Shown here: positions 1 to 7,552 of the stretch, in pieces | How positions within the stretch are numbered: position 1 is the first letter of the stretch | Layout of the letters: each line of letters starts with the position of its first letter | Source: Nereida sp024640765 | GTDB taxonomy: Bacteria; Pseudomonadota; Alphaproteobacteria; Rhodobacterales; Rhodobacteraceae | Direction: 5' to 3' | DNA length: 64,000 nt | NCBI GenBank assembly: GCA_024640765.1 | Contig: JAHEEK010000003.1 | Coordinates: 1-64,000, forward strand | Made by a program: the position numbers and the translations under genes | Notes under the pieces: model-generated | The model's database searches: none | What the model saw: only the letters and a program-made list of their open reading frames with translations | Told to the model about the DNA's origin: nothing

Positions 1-234
1 AGCTATACCATTCACCTCAATAGTATCTCCGTCTCTTACATGCGTTACCTTGCCATCTAGGACGGAAGGAAATGAAGAAGCCTTTGGAGCAGCCTTAGAA
101 GCAGCTGAGGGGCCTCTATGGCAGTGGTAAGGCTGAGAACCTGCATGACATCCCTGCTTGTTTAACCCACCGCTGTGAGCAACGGCTTGGGTGGCTAGAG
201 TAGCTAGTATTGTTGCTATGCAAGTTATCTTCAC
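1..234 (-). CDS. Thermonuclease-like secreted protein, N-terminal part (cut by window edge)
   Basis: Reading the minus strand from a GTG at 234 gives 78 residues that run off the left edge. Residues 1-19 look like a signal peptide ending in ATQAVA. Residues 20-40 are a Cys/His-rich block (HSGGLN, then PYHCHR) of the sort found ahead of secreted nuclease domains. Residues 61-76 (GKVTHVRDGDTIEVNG) match the opening strand of staphylococcal-nuclease-fold enzymes, which cut DNA or RNA with calcium. The catalytic arginines and glutamate would lie beyond the edge and cannot be checked. There is no strong ribosome site; a TTG at 270 is an alternative start. Family assignment is by motif only. Confidence 0.6.
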   Translation of the reverse strand, partial: MKITCIATILATLATQAVAHSGGLNKQGCHAGSQPYHCHRGPSAASKAAPKASSFPSVLDGKVTHVRDGDTIEVNGIA

Positions 235-413
235 TTGCTGCTTATTCCCAAATGTAATGAGATCAGCCAATGTTCATTGGGACACGTACCTTTTGGCAGT
301 TATCCAAAACATCAGCCCTTTTGGCTATATTCGAATAAGGCACGTTGTGTCCTTGAGCAGTTTGTTAAAAGCCAATAATGACTACGACGGTAGTTTTTGA
401 CCCCGGCCTCGGC

Positions 414-1259
414 TCACAGCAGTCGCTTCACCAAATTTTTCTTTACTGATGCGTCAGCTTTTTTTGACTTAACCACCCGTATGGCCTTAAGCTTTTCCAG
501 TATTTCGACGTTTACTTTGTACGCATTGCTGTCACCTCCGCACCATTTTTTATAGGTAGATAAATCCAACTCAAACTCTTCGCCGACGGCGTGCTTTGCC
601 TTGATGTGACCCCAAAGAAAGTATGCTTGCTTCTGTTTCTCGTCCAAAAGCTTTCGCTCTACATTGTTGGTGGTCATTAACTCATGAACGAGAGGTCTCA
701 TTATCGTACTTATTAACGCATTTCGCTCGGCCTCAGTCAGACCTTCTTCGCAATAAAGCTGCTCAAGCTTTGTTGCTTCTTCATTTATTAAAGTTTGCAC
801 AAGGGCTTTGGACGACCCGTTTTGCGCTGCTATAACCTGACACATTGCCTTTGCGGCAACGACTAATGATGATTTTTCATCAAGCGCCGGGCCTAATGAA
901 GCAGGTGGATGGCTAGGTCGCTTCGCTTTAGTTTGATCAGTTTTTGCTGTTAGATCTCGATTTTGTATTTTCAACTTTGTGTCGAGGTGAGCATAGACCT
1001 TCTCAAGGTTTTCTAACTCCTCACTAGTTCCAATCTTAGCGATATCTGTTGCGATCCATGCATGGTTAACTTTCGCATCACGCCGAACATTTGCAACAAG
1101 CCTTTGATGTTCGTTCATCCAAATTCGAAAGGTCACGTGAGGATACAAGTGGGTCATCTTCTGGCCCTTTGGTTGAGCGTACAGGCGTTCAACTGCCACC
1201 CATTCAAAGTATCGCAATGCCAATAGAGGATGATTGATGTAATTGAGTTGGGGTTTCAT
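414..1259 (-). CDS. Hypothetical protein, 281 aa
   Basis: I do not recognise this protein. It is hydrophilic, has no signal peptide or membrane segment, and its middle (about residues 75-130) is rich in charged residues followed by a Pro/Lys linker, as in two-domain proteins. The C-terminus is very basic (KKADASVKKNLVKRLL), consistent with nucleic-acid binding, but that is only inference. The start at 1259 is the only ATG that keeps the N-terminal HPLLALRYFEW segment; a weak GAAG lies upstream. Its neighbours are accessory or phage-like genes. Length and codon continuity make it likely to be real. Confidence 0.6.
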   Translation of the reverse strand: MKPQLNYINHPLLALRYFEWVAVERLYAQPKGQKMTHLYPHVTFRIWMNEHQRLVANVRRDAKVNHAWIATDIAKIGTSEELENLEKVYAHLDTKLKIQNRDLTAKTDQTKAKRPSHPPASLGPALDEKSSLVVAAKAMCQVIAAQNGSSKALVQTLINEEATKLEQLYCEEGLTEAERNALISTIMRPLVHELMTTNNVERKLLDEKQKQAYFLWGHIKAKHAVGEEFELDLSTYKKWCGGDSNAYKVNVEILEKLKAIRVVKSKKADASVKKNLVKRLL

Positions 1260-1607
1260 ATCGACACTTCAATAAAGAGTTTCTCATTTCGCACCTGAGC
1301 AATAGTTCGGGCTACGTATAAGCGCAAGTCATGGTCGATGTCATAGTAATGATTTAAACAAATAGATTATTATTTATAGTCAAATCAATGTGATCTTAAA
1401 AATTATAACTGATCAAATGTAGCCATAGAAATGATCCTGCTTGGTGTCCCGATTATGGTGGATGATTAACTAGGATGTAGCAAGTTTTGAGATGCCAAAG
1501 TTTAGTATCAAGTTGGGAATAACCGTTTAGCTGTGATATTCTGAATAAGGCACAGCAGTAGGACGCCGTTAACAGTTTAAGAAGAAGAAACGGATTGGTA
1601 TTTCACG
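1260..1607. other. AT-rich intergenic region between divergent genes, with possible promoter
   Basis: This 348-base gap separates the divergent genes starting at 1259 and 1608. It is strongly AT-rich around 1350-1410. A plausible but weak sigma-70 pair for the rightward gene is TTGGGA (1513-1518) and TATTCT (1537-1542) with 18-base spacing. I see no convincing small gene, tRNA or iterated repeat here. Confidence 0.35.
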
Positions 1608-2690
1608 ATGACGATAGATCCAGAACACAGCAGACCGTTAGACGTTCACCGATGGTCGGATCACCCAGAGATCAAAACTTTGACTGATGAGATCTGGTCT
1701 GAGATCACCGAAGTTGAGGGCCTGATCGTCGTTCCAACTGGTAACCGCAAGCCGTTGGCTCCACTTATAAAGCAGCTCAGAGTCCTACTCGTGGACCTTT
1801 ACGTAGCTTGGTTGGGAGACCCTAGCCTGAGCATCGGTATTTCTAGAAGCAATAACAGTTATACTCCAAAGAGCAGATACAACGGGCTTCATATCTCCAA
1901 GGACATTCTTGAGGTTGTAGATGCTTTGGTTGCTATTGACCTGCTGGATCACCACAACTTTCGTAATGATCGGATGTACGGAGGAAAGTTCAGTAGGACA
2001 TCTCGTTACCGACCCAGCAAAAAGCTCCAAGATCGGTTCAGTAAACTCCAAGATCTAGTTTTTGATATCAGTTACAACGAGAAGGAGGAGACAATCTTCC
2101 TGACTGACTTTGATACTGATGAGTTAGGCAACTTCATTAGGACCAAAGACCGCAAGAAAAGAACTTTCTTAGTCAACTACGAAGACCATGATGATCCACG
2201 CATAGTCCAGTGGAGAAAAACGCTTAACAAGTACAATGATCTGTTGGCTCAAAACCACATAGACATCAGTAGCCTCGACAAGCCCCACATAGAACGGAAA
2301 ACAAAAGACGATAAGATCCAACGAGTATCCATTGGGCGGGGCAATCAGTTTGCAAAAAGGGTCTTCAGCAGGAGTTCTTGGGACCTAAACGGACGGTTCT
2401 ACGGTGGGTGGTGGCAACAGGTGAATAGCACCTACAGAAAAGACATAATGATAAACGGCAGTCCCACTGTGGAGATTGATTACAAAGGGATGCACGTTGC
2501 TATTCTTGCTTTAGAACAGGGTGTGCTTAAGGGTAATGACTACGATTGGTACACGTTAGACGAGATCGTTATTGGAGGTCTCACTAAAGCAGAACAAAGA
2601 AAGCTGAGAAGTAAGTCTACTAGTGAGGCTGACTGGCTTAGTGCTGTTGGCCTCACGTCTACTGCTGTTAAGGGCGAACTACCGCTCTAA
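1608..2690 (+). CDS. Accessory-element protein with polymerase-like motif, possibly C-terminally truncated
   Basis: A 360-residue cytoplasmic protein of the kind carried on alphaproteobacterial mobile elements. The conserved-looking core is NGRFYGGWW at residues 261-269, followed by an ING..T turn and EIDYKGMH at 289-296. The acidic D-Y-x-x-M-H block resembles motif A of palm-fold nucleotide polymerases, so a replication role is possible but not shown. The last 30 or so residues (after KAEQRK) are encoded in a 62-base stretch repeated at 3511-3572 in a different reading context, which suggests that the native C-terminus was lost by recombination. It converges on, and overlaps by 4 bases, the helix-turn-helix gene at 2687-3184. 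Confidence 0.65.
   Translation: MTIDPEHSRPLDVHRWSDHPEIKTLTDEIWSEITEVEGLIVVPTGNRKPLAPLIKQLRVLLVDLYVAWLGDPSLSIGISRSNNSYTPKSRYNGLHISKDILEVVDALVAIDLLDHHNFRNDRMYGGKFSRTSRYRPSKKLQDRFSKLQDLVFDISYNEKEETIFLTDFDTDELGNFIRTKDRKKRTFLVNYEDHDDPRIVQWRKTLNKYNDLLAQNHIDISSLDKPHIERKTKDDKIQRVSIGRGNQFAKRVFSRSSWDLNGRFYGGWWQQVNSTYRKDIMINGSPTVEIDYKGMHVAILALEQGVLKGNDYDWYTLDEIVIGGLTKAEQRKLRSKSTSEADWLSAVGLTSTAVKGELPL
2595..2656. repeat. 62-base direct repeat, copy 1
   Basis: Positions 2595-2656 match 3511-3572 at 60 of 62 bases by eye; the differences are an A/G near the middle and a C/T near the end. Copy 1 forms the coding 3' end of the gene at 1608-2690. Confidence 0.85.
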
Positions 2691-3184
2691 TGTTCAAACA
2701 GGTTGTCAGCTTCATCTTCGTCCAACAACCTCCACTCTTCTGACAACATCAACGGTTTAGTCCTGCGGCGTGGCTTAGCTAAGTCAGCCAATACAGAAGT
2801 AACCTGCCTCCACACTTCGTTTAGATCAGCATGGCTACGGCGCAGATCATCTTTAAGCTCACGGACCTCAGCCCTAAGCTCCTCATTAGCTTGCTCCGCA
2901 GCCTCTAATCTTTGCTCTGTGAAGCTAAGCTCTAGTTGTGATTTCAGCAGTTCAAGTTCTTGGGTTGGCGTGGAAGCTAGAACTGACGTTTCACTGGAAG
3001 TCACAGTAAGAGGTTCTGGTTCGCTCTTCTCACGCTCTTGCATCCAGTTGGATAGATCAGTGGGTCTTATAGACCAGTGATTTCTATTGTTCCGATGCGC
3101 TGGGAGCCGCATATTCTCTATAGCTCTCATAATAGTTGTACGACTTACTCCAGCTTTGTTTGCTGCTTTCTGCGGTGAGAACAT
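2687..3184 (-). CDS. Helix-turn-helix DNA-binding protein with coiled coil
   Basis: A 165-residue protein. Residues 1-23 (MFSPQKAANKAGVSRTTIMR) form a MerR/excisionase-type winged helix-turn-helix start, followed by a HWSI..TDLSNW wing at about 41-53. Residues about 75-125 are a charged heptad-like coiled coil (leucines and glutamates), suited to dimer formation, and the tail is acidic (DEDEADN). Such HTH/coil proteins are common on alphaproteobacterial plasmids and integrated elements, where they are thought to bind element DNA. It is convergent with the gene ending at 2690, overlapping it by 4 bases. The specific role is unknown. Confidence 0.75.
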   Translation of the reverse strand: MFSPQKAANKAGVSRTTIMRAIENMRLPAHRNNRNHWSIRPTDLSNWMQEREKSEPEPLTVTSSETSVLASTPTQELELLKSQLELSFTEQRLEAAEQANEELRAEVRELKDDLRRSHADLNEVWRQVTSVLADLAKPRRRTKPLMLSEEWRLLDEDEADNLFEH

Positions 3185-3410
3185 GAGTGAAACCTATGGT
3201 GGTATTAAGGGTTATAGTAGCAGGTGATACAGGTATCAGCTAGTCTCATCTATGCAGATTATAATGAGCCTAGCATGGCGCTACATCTACGTGATGCATC
3301 ACTATAAGGCTAGTCGATGGGCTTAAAGGAGATGAGTATGGAGTTGGTTCGACTTGTCTAACTAGCTTTAAGCTACATCTGATAGTTACTAGCTACACAA
3401 GGAGGGTGAT

Positions 3411-3530
3411 ATGGCAGACTTTGGATGTGGGCGTAGCCCTACAGGAAAGTGCATTGGATGGCACAACCTGACAGAAGAACAATACCAAGAGAAGAAAGCT
3501 GCTTACGAAGCAAAGAAAGCTGAGAAGTAA
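3411..3530 (+). CDS. Small phage-type protein, 39 aa
   Basis: A short gene with a near-perfect ribosome site (AGGAGG, 7 bases before ATG). The product begins MADFGCGRSPTGKCIGWHNL and ends in a Lys/Glu-rich helix. The C-G-R-S-P-T-G-K-C-I-G-W-H block, with two cysteines, resembles small uncharacterised proteins I associate with marine phages; this is from memory and unverified. Its 3' end lies inside copy 2 of the 62-base repeat. Function unknown; the strong ribosome site is the main evidence that it is real. Confidence 0.6.
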   Translation: MADFGCGRSPTGKCIGWHNLTEEQYQEKKAAYEAKKAEK

Positions 3531-3572
3531 GTCTGCTAGTGAGGCTGACTGGCTTAGTGCTGTTGGCTTCAC
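3511..3572. repeat. 62-base direct repeat, copy 2
   Basis: Second copy of the repeat at 2595-2656. Here the first 20 bases encode the end of the 39-residue protein and its stop codon, and the rest is non-coding. In copy 1 the same bases are read through as protein in the same frame only up to the shared KLRSK/AEK region, so one copy is likely derived by recombination. Confidence 0.85.
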
Positions 3573-3762
3573 ACCAAACTTATACCTAACGTTACGACTG
3601 CTATCTTATGGTAGGTATCACGTGAGTTGGCCCCAGATATGTTGGACATATCTGTAGCTCATTGTGTATGGTATTGGTAGTGCCGCTGTTATTTATGGCG
3701 ACCAGAAACCTTTTAAGATTAAAAGACTCTACAGCTAAAATTAACTTTGATAGCATAATTGC

Positions 3763-4329
3763 ATGATACGTCCGACTTTAACCGTAATTAGCTCTTACTT
3801 CGCCTTTGTAATGTGCGCTTCTGCTAGCTTTTCATTGCCGAATTGTGGTTCCGATACAATTACACAATACCATGAATGTTCAGGTGCTTTCTCTTATCCT
3901 AGCGGCGAAATATATGTTGGCGAATGGAGGAGCCGTAAAGCAAATGGAGTAGGTACTTTCACTTACCCTAATGGCGACGAATATGTTGGTGAATTCAAAG
4001 ATAACGCATTTAACGGGCTAGGAACTTTTACGTTTTCTGTTGGAGGTGAGTACGTTGGCGAATGGACAGATAATCAAAGATATGGGCAAGGCATGTTCAC
4101 TTTTGCCAACGGCGACAAGTACATTGGTGAGTTCAAAGATAATAACTTCGACGGGCTAGGTACCTTGACTTATTCTAATGGCGACAAATACGTCGGAGCG
4201 TTCAAAGATGGGCAGTTTAACGGAGAAGGCACTTATACGTATTCTAATGGATTCGAATACGTTGGTGAGTTCAAAGATGGGCAGTTTAACGGAGAAGGTA
4301 CTTTGGTAGCCCCGCAGAACAATAATTGA
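3763..4329 (+). CDS. Secreted MORN-repeat protein
   Basis: A 188-residue protein. Residues 1-26 look like a signal peptide (hydrophobic stretch ending near SASFS), followed by a short Cys-containing spacer (C29, C39). From about residue 42 there are six to seven tandem MORN repeats of about 23 residues with the pattern Y-P-N-G-D-x-Y-V-G-E-F-K-D-x-x-F-N-G-x-G-T. MORN repeats form a beta-hairpin solenoid that binds lipids or proteins; bacterial secreted forms are mostly uncharacterised. The last two repeats are nearly identical in DNA, showing recent internal duplication. It stands alone, in a non-core segment. Confidence 0.85.
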   Translation: MIRPTLTVISSYFAFVMCASASFSLPNCGSDTITQYHECSGAFSYPSGEIYVGEWRSRKANGVGTFTYPNGDEYVGEFKDNAFNGLGTFTFSVGGEYVGEWTDNQRYGQGMFTFANGDKYIGEFKDNNFDGLGTLTYSNGDKYVGAFKDGQFNGEGTYTYSNGFEYVGEFKDGQFNGEGTLVAPQNNN

Positions 4330-4359
4330 AAGGCTAGTTTAACTCTATTTCGATTATCA

Positions 4360-4536
4360 GAGGTTAGGCATATCACTGTCTCGAACCCAGCGCCGCATCA
4401 AGCTGTTCACCCTCAACTAAATATAGACTTGCTCTGTGAAGACTTTCTCACAGTCATACCCTTCAAGGTCACGCTGCTGGGCTTCAAGACCCGCACGTTG
4501 TTCAAGCGTAGATGTTCTCGCATATCCAATCAGCAC
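4360..4536 (-). pseudogene. Serine recombinase (resolvase/invertase) N-terminal relic
   Basis: On the minus strand a GTG at 4536, with AAGGGA upstream, opens a reading frame starting VLIGYARTSTLEQRAGLEAQ, the hallmark N-terminus of small serine recombinases, including the Ser of the Y-A-R-x-S-T motif's active-site neighbourhood. It stops at 4417-4419. Recognisable family sequence continues in shifted frames (EQLDAAL, then RDSDMP), so the gene has at least one frameshift and a large 3' deletion. Serine recombinases move or resolve mobile elements, so this is evidence of past mobility in this segment. No catalytic domain remains. Confidence 0.7.
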
Positions 4537-4893
4537 GGTATATTCCCTTTAGAGTCTAAGACGATGCAGTAAATAGCCCCATAAATCTGGAATAACACTC
4601 CTATTGGTACGGTTTTGGCATGATACACTAAGGTAGGGTCTATTGGTACTGTTGGATTTGCAAAGAAAAAGGGCCAGGCTATTGGGGAACGCTGACCCTT
4701 CCTGTGGAAGTCTAACAGGGAAGTTAGAGAATACCATGTACGGTGACTTCTGCAGATTGGATCACTCAAAAGTTTTGGGCCGCACGTGAGCCACGGGGGG
4801 CTGTGGGGATGTATATACTTGGGGAGCTACACCGAAGGGGTTTTCTCGGTGGAGAGCTAATGCCAACCACTGGCACAGATCGTAAGTTTGCAA
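4537..4893. other. Intergenic region, no confident gene
   Basis: This 357-base gap contains short open frames on both strands, none with a recognisable family or a good ribosome site. A plus-strand frame from a GTG at 4743 (63 codons) ends inside the gene at 4894-5460 and could be the tail of a lost gene. A 20-base motif (CTTCTGCAGATTGGATCACT) near 4748 has a shortened cousin near 6129. Confidence 0.3.
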
Positions 4894-5460
4894 CTATTCG
4901 GGCAAACTATGCACTGTACGGCTCAACCGCATGATCAATATCAGGATCAGCATCAGCACGATCTGCCCCGCAATGTCGCCAAAGGTATAACCAGACATGA
5001 TGTACCAACTAAAGTCACCTTGACTAAGCATCGCCAAACCAAGCCCGTTGAACACTGAGCCTACAAGACCTGCAATCAAACACTGTTTCCAAGTCGTCAT
5101 ATCTACAAGTGTTTGTATAACTGAGCCAATACGTAGTCCTACTAACATCACTGCTGCATATACGCAGGCGATAGAAACTACAGGTTGGAGTGCAGAGAGT
5201 TCAACTTCGCTGCCCCAAACAGTGATGGCCCACATCAGATAAGAAGATGGCAGCAAATACAAAGCACCCCGCCAGCCCAACAACCATATCGCCAAGACCC
5301 GTATCCCGTGAGGCAGAAACAATACACTAAACAGGATAGGCACATCTGGTAAGATAATCTTCTGCAGCGGCAGGATGAAGCCATTAGTTACCGTGTAAGC
5401 AGCAATGTAGCCAACACTGACTATGATGAATAAGCCAAAGCTTAAAGTTTGTTTAGACAC
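4894..5460 (-). CDS. Integral membrane protein, unknown function
   Basis: A 188-residue protein with about five to six hydrophobic helices: roughly residues 7-27, 40-60, 65-85, 95-115, 128-145 and 155-178. Short charged loops lie between them. The phrase LPHGIRVLAIWLLGWRGALYL recalls sensory membrane domains of the MASE type, but no output domain follows, so this is not a firm assignment. It starts at 5460 and is read away from the 5461-5806 gap. No partner gene is evident. Confidence 0.65.
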   Translation of the reverse strand: MSKQTLSFGLFIIVSVGYIAAYTVTNGFILPLQKIILPDVPILFSVLFLPHGIRVLAIWLLGWRGALYLLPSSYLMWAITVWGSEVELSALQPVVSIACVYAAVMLVGLRIGSVIQTLVDMTTWKQCLIAGLVGSVFNGLGLAMLSQGDFSWYIMSGYTFGDIAGQIVLMLILILIMRLSRTVHSLPE

Positions 5461-5751
5461 GATAGTTTGCGATCCATTTTAGCGGCAACATTATGACATA
5501 ACTATGACGCTTTGATACAAAAGTGCAACGCAATAAGGGCCGCAGTTTGTAGCCACGTCCACAGCCAGACAAAAAAAGCTTATGCGATCATAACCCTAAA
5601 CGTTGCTACATCGCTCTGTGGACGGCTTTGTAGCGCCTCACAGCACCCCTAGATCACTCAGAATGTCCCGCTCTTCTTGTACCAATGCAGATGTTACCAA
5701 AAGCTATCTTGCAGATGCTGTTTGTGAGAGGGACAGCTTAAAAGTGTCCAT
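5461..5751. other. Non-coding stretch upstream of the membrane-protein gene
   Basis: Between the membrane-protein start (5460) and the terminator of the next gene I see no supported gene. Minus-strand frames near 5640-5740 give a short C-terminus-like tail (VQEERDILSDLGVL) without an upstream gene; it could be a relic. Confidence 0.3.
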
Positions 5752-5784
5752 CCAACAAAAAGGCCCCAACAAAAAGTGGGGCCT
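5752..5784 (-). terminator. Rho-independent terminator of the 53-aa secreted protein gene
   Basis: A 7-bp GC-rich stem (AGGCCCC at 5761-5767 with GGGGCCT at 5778-5784) is followed on the minus strand by a T-rich run. It lies 22 bases beyond the stop codon at 5807, so it fits the leftward small gene. Confidence 0.8.
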
Positions 5785-5806
5785 CATTAGTTCGGCATAG
5801 ATAAGC

Positions 5807-5968
5807 TTATGCGCTTGTGTCTACACACTGCTTTGCTTCTACGTCCCAAGCTTGGCCTGTTGCACAAGACATTGAGGCTTCTTGTTTCCCGTGCGTCCCG
5901 CATCCATCAGCAAGAGCCAATGGAGCAGAGAGAACCAAAGCGAACAGTGATGCTGTAATCGTTTTCAT
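5807..5968 (-). CDS. Small secreted Cys-containing protein, 53 aa
   Basis: The frame opens MKTITASLFALVLSAPLALA, a textbook signal peptide with an Ala-x-Ala cut site at about residue 20. The 33-residue mature part has three cysteines (23, 35, 48) in the pattern DGCG..H.....MSC..G..WD....C. Small secreted proteins of this pattern are common and uncharacterised in Rhodobacteraceae, as I recall. The ribosome site AGGAGA sits 7 bases upstream and a clear terminator follows, so it is a stand-alone transcription unit. Function unknown; three cysteines suggest one disulfide plus one free or inter-chain bond. Confidence 0.8.
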   Translation of the reverse strand: MKTITASLFALVLSAPLALADGCGTHGKQEASMSCATGQAWDVEAKQCVDTSA

Positions 5969-6045
5969 AGTTTTCTCCTATTGATTGTAAGCATTATGGA
6001 TTGCTGACAGCATTCCACACAAGAAACATATTGTCACAACCAGAA

Positions 6046-6077
6046 ACAAAAAGGCTGAGCAAGAACTGCCCAGCCTT
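6046..6077 (-). terminator. Rho-independent terminator of the muramidase-like gene
   Basis: On the minus strand an 11-bp stem with one G-T pair (AAGGCTGGGCA, loop GTTCT, TGCTCAGCCTT; 6077 to 6051) is followed by TTTTTG. It lies about 70 bases downstream of the gene at 6148-6984. Confidence 0.85.
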
Positions 6078-6147
6078 AAAGTTTGTACATTTGCTTCGGG
6101 AAAAGAAATGTTACTCTCTTTACTGTGCAACTTCTGGGTTGGATCAC

Positions 6148-6984
6148 TCAGGATGCAAACTTATCGTAATAATCCTGCAGCGAAGTGCCTAGCTCATCAG
6201 ACGGATTGTACTTACCTGCAGATTGCACAAACTGCTTCATTCCGTGCTTACCACCCAGATGTGCCACTGAACGTAGTCCATCACGATCAAAGCCTTTCGC
6301 TGCATTACCAAGTCCATCAATGGCTTTGTCGATGTCTTTGAAGTGCCGCTGCGCTACCTCGTCTTGTAGGGCTGCGTCTGCTTTGAACTCGTCCTGTGTG
6401 AAGGTCTTACCTGTTGCGTTCTTGTAGTCTTTCAGGCGGTCTTCACCAAACTGCAAAGAACCTACAAATCGTCTGCCGTCCTTAATCGTTATTTCAGCCT
6501 GACTGTCACCACTGCTTTCGGACTGCGTTAGCTTAGCGAGGAAGTCATCGTTACTTGCAGTAGCGGCCATAGGGCCAGCCTCTTTGTCTGTTTGTACTGC
6601 GGGTGTGTCCGTGGGCTGCTCAAATAAGATTGCTGCATACTCTGATAGTGCCTGCTCTCTTGGATCAACACGAGGGCTGGTTGCTGCAGGTTTTACATCG
6701 GGCAGAGGATCAGCGTCTTGGAGTAACTCCGCAATGAGGTAGCGCAGGTTAGCACTCATGCGTGGGTATGATCTCTCAACAATCTGCTGATACGATGTAG
6801 GTTCGCCCCAACCAGCCATCATCTTCACCATGCGGGCTGTGCTGAGTACTGCTTGTAGATCTGATTCAGTTAAGCTTTTCAGCCTTTGCTCAAGAGTTTG
6901 TGGTTCCCTTGATGTAGGGCCAAGATCACGTCTGATAGCCTCCATTAGATCATTTGTTTTGTTGGGTTGCATCAAGCCTGACAT
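6148..6984 (-). CDS. Phage-type muramidase/transglycosylase-like protein
   Basis: A 278-residue protein. Residues 1-145 are a polar region without a recognised domain. The C-terminal half resembles lysozyme-like domains of phage tail or injected proteins: KLTQSESSGD at 151-160, where E156 is in the place of the catalytic glutamate, then FVGSLQFGEDRL at 173-184, where families have GxYQFG, and the closing LRSVAHLGGKHGMKQF (237-252) and LGTSLQDYYDKF (265-276). It would cut peptidoglycan glycan strands. There is no signal peptide, which suits a virion-borne or otherwise exported enzyme. A good terminator follows. The assignment is by motif order and is moderately sure. Confidence 0.65.
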   Translation of the reverse strand: MSGLMQPNKTNDLMEAIRRDLGPTSREPQTLEQRLKSLTESDLQAVLSTARMVKMMAGWGEPTSYQQIVERSYPRMSANLRYLIAELLQDADPLPDVKPAATSPRVDPREQALSEYAAILFEQPTDTPAVQTDKEAGPMAATASNDDFLAKLTQSESSGDSQAEITIKDGRRFVGSLQFGEDRLKDYKNATGKTFTQDEFKADAALQDEVAQRHFKDIDKAIDGLGNAAKGFDRDGLRSVAHLGGKHGMKQFVQSAGKYNPSDELGTSLQDYYDKFAS

Positions 6985-7177
6985 GGGATGATATTCCTTT
7001 AGTTGTATATGCGGTATTGTGAATATGTCTCTTGCCGTGAAACCTGTAACGAAAGGGATACGGGGTTTACGCTACTGACATGGAGACGTGTTAGGTGAAC
7101 GAGTTAAAGCTTAAATACTGGTAAGTAGTTGATAACAAACAATACTTGTAAACCGCTATGGGTGTACGGGTGTAGGG

Positions 7178-7552
7178 TTACGCTAGGTATGCTTGGAAAA
7201 CAGGGCCTAAAGTCACTGCACCTTCGGCTTTGTTGTACTTTGACTGTAGAAGCTCAGCAGCCACAGCCTTGTCCAAGTACTCAATTACCTTTGTAGAATA
7301 GCCGTACTGGTGCAGCGTACCTGCCCTGCGTGTGGTGATGTCGATACTATCGCCTGCATCATGTGCGAGTACGATGGATGCAGCCACTTGCTGGTGTAGC
7401 GCTTTATTCAAGCTGGCTCTGCGGTAGGGCAATGCACCGACTGCTTTGAGGATGGCTTCTAAAGTGGCTGTACGTTCATTGAACTCTGCACAGTCCGCAG
7501 CAAGCCGTTCTTCACTCGTGTCTAACAGCTTGAGACACCTTGTTATAGGCAT
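7178..7552 (-). CDS. Hypothetical protein, 124 aa
   Basis: From the ATG at 7552 the product starts MPITRCLKLLDTSEERLAAD and is soluble and mostly helical, with no recognised domain. An alternative upstream ATG at 7636 would run inside the glycosyltransferase gene and is unlikely. The first codons overlap, on the opposite strand, the start of the glycosyltransferase, so the true boundary between the left segment and the rest of the contig falls here. If the contig is chimeric or the segment inserted, the native N-terminus may be missing. Confidence 0.5.
   Translation of the reverse strand: MPITRCLKLLDTSEERLAADCAEFNERTATLEAILKAVGALPYRRASLNKALHQQVAASIVLAHDAGDSIDITTRRAGTLHQYGYSTKVIEYLDKAVAAELLQSKYNKAEGAVTLGPVFQAYLA

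Noticed and set aside
191..400. 69-codon plus-strand frame at the left end
   Set aside because: It lies antisense to the nuclease-like frame, has no ribosome site and no family match.
4743..4934. 63-codon plus-strand frame (GTG start) with LHRRGFLGG-like sequence
   Set aside because: No good ribosome site, no recognised domain, and its end overlaps the membrane-protein gene on the other strand. It may be a relic but is not supported.
5603..5800. 65-codon plus-strand frame
   Set aside because: It runs straight through the terminator hairpin of the 53-residue gene.
7446..7529. Upstream extension of the glycosyltransferase to an ATG at 7446
   Set aside because: The extra 28 residues are the antisense of the neighbouring gene and do not resemble glycosyltransferase sequence.
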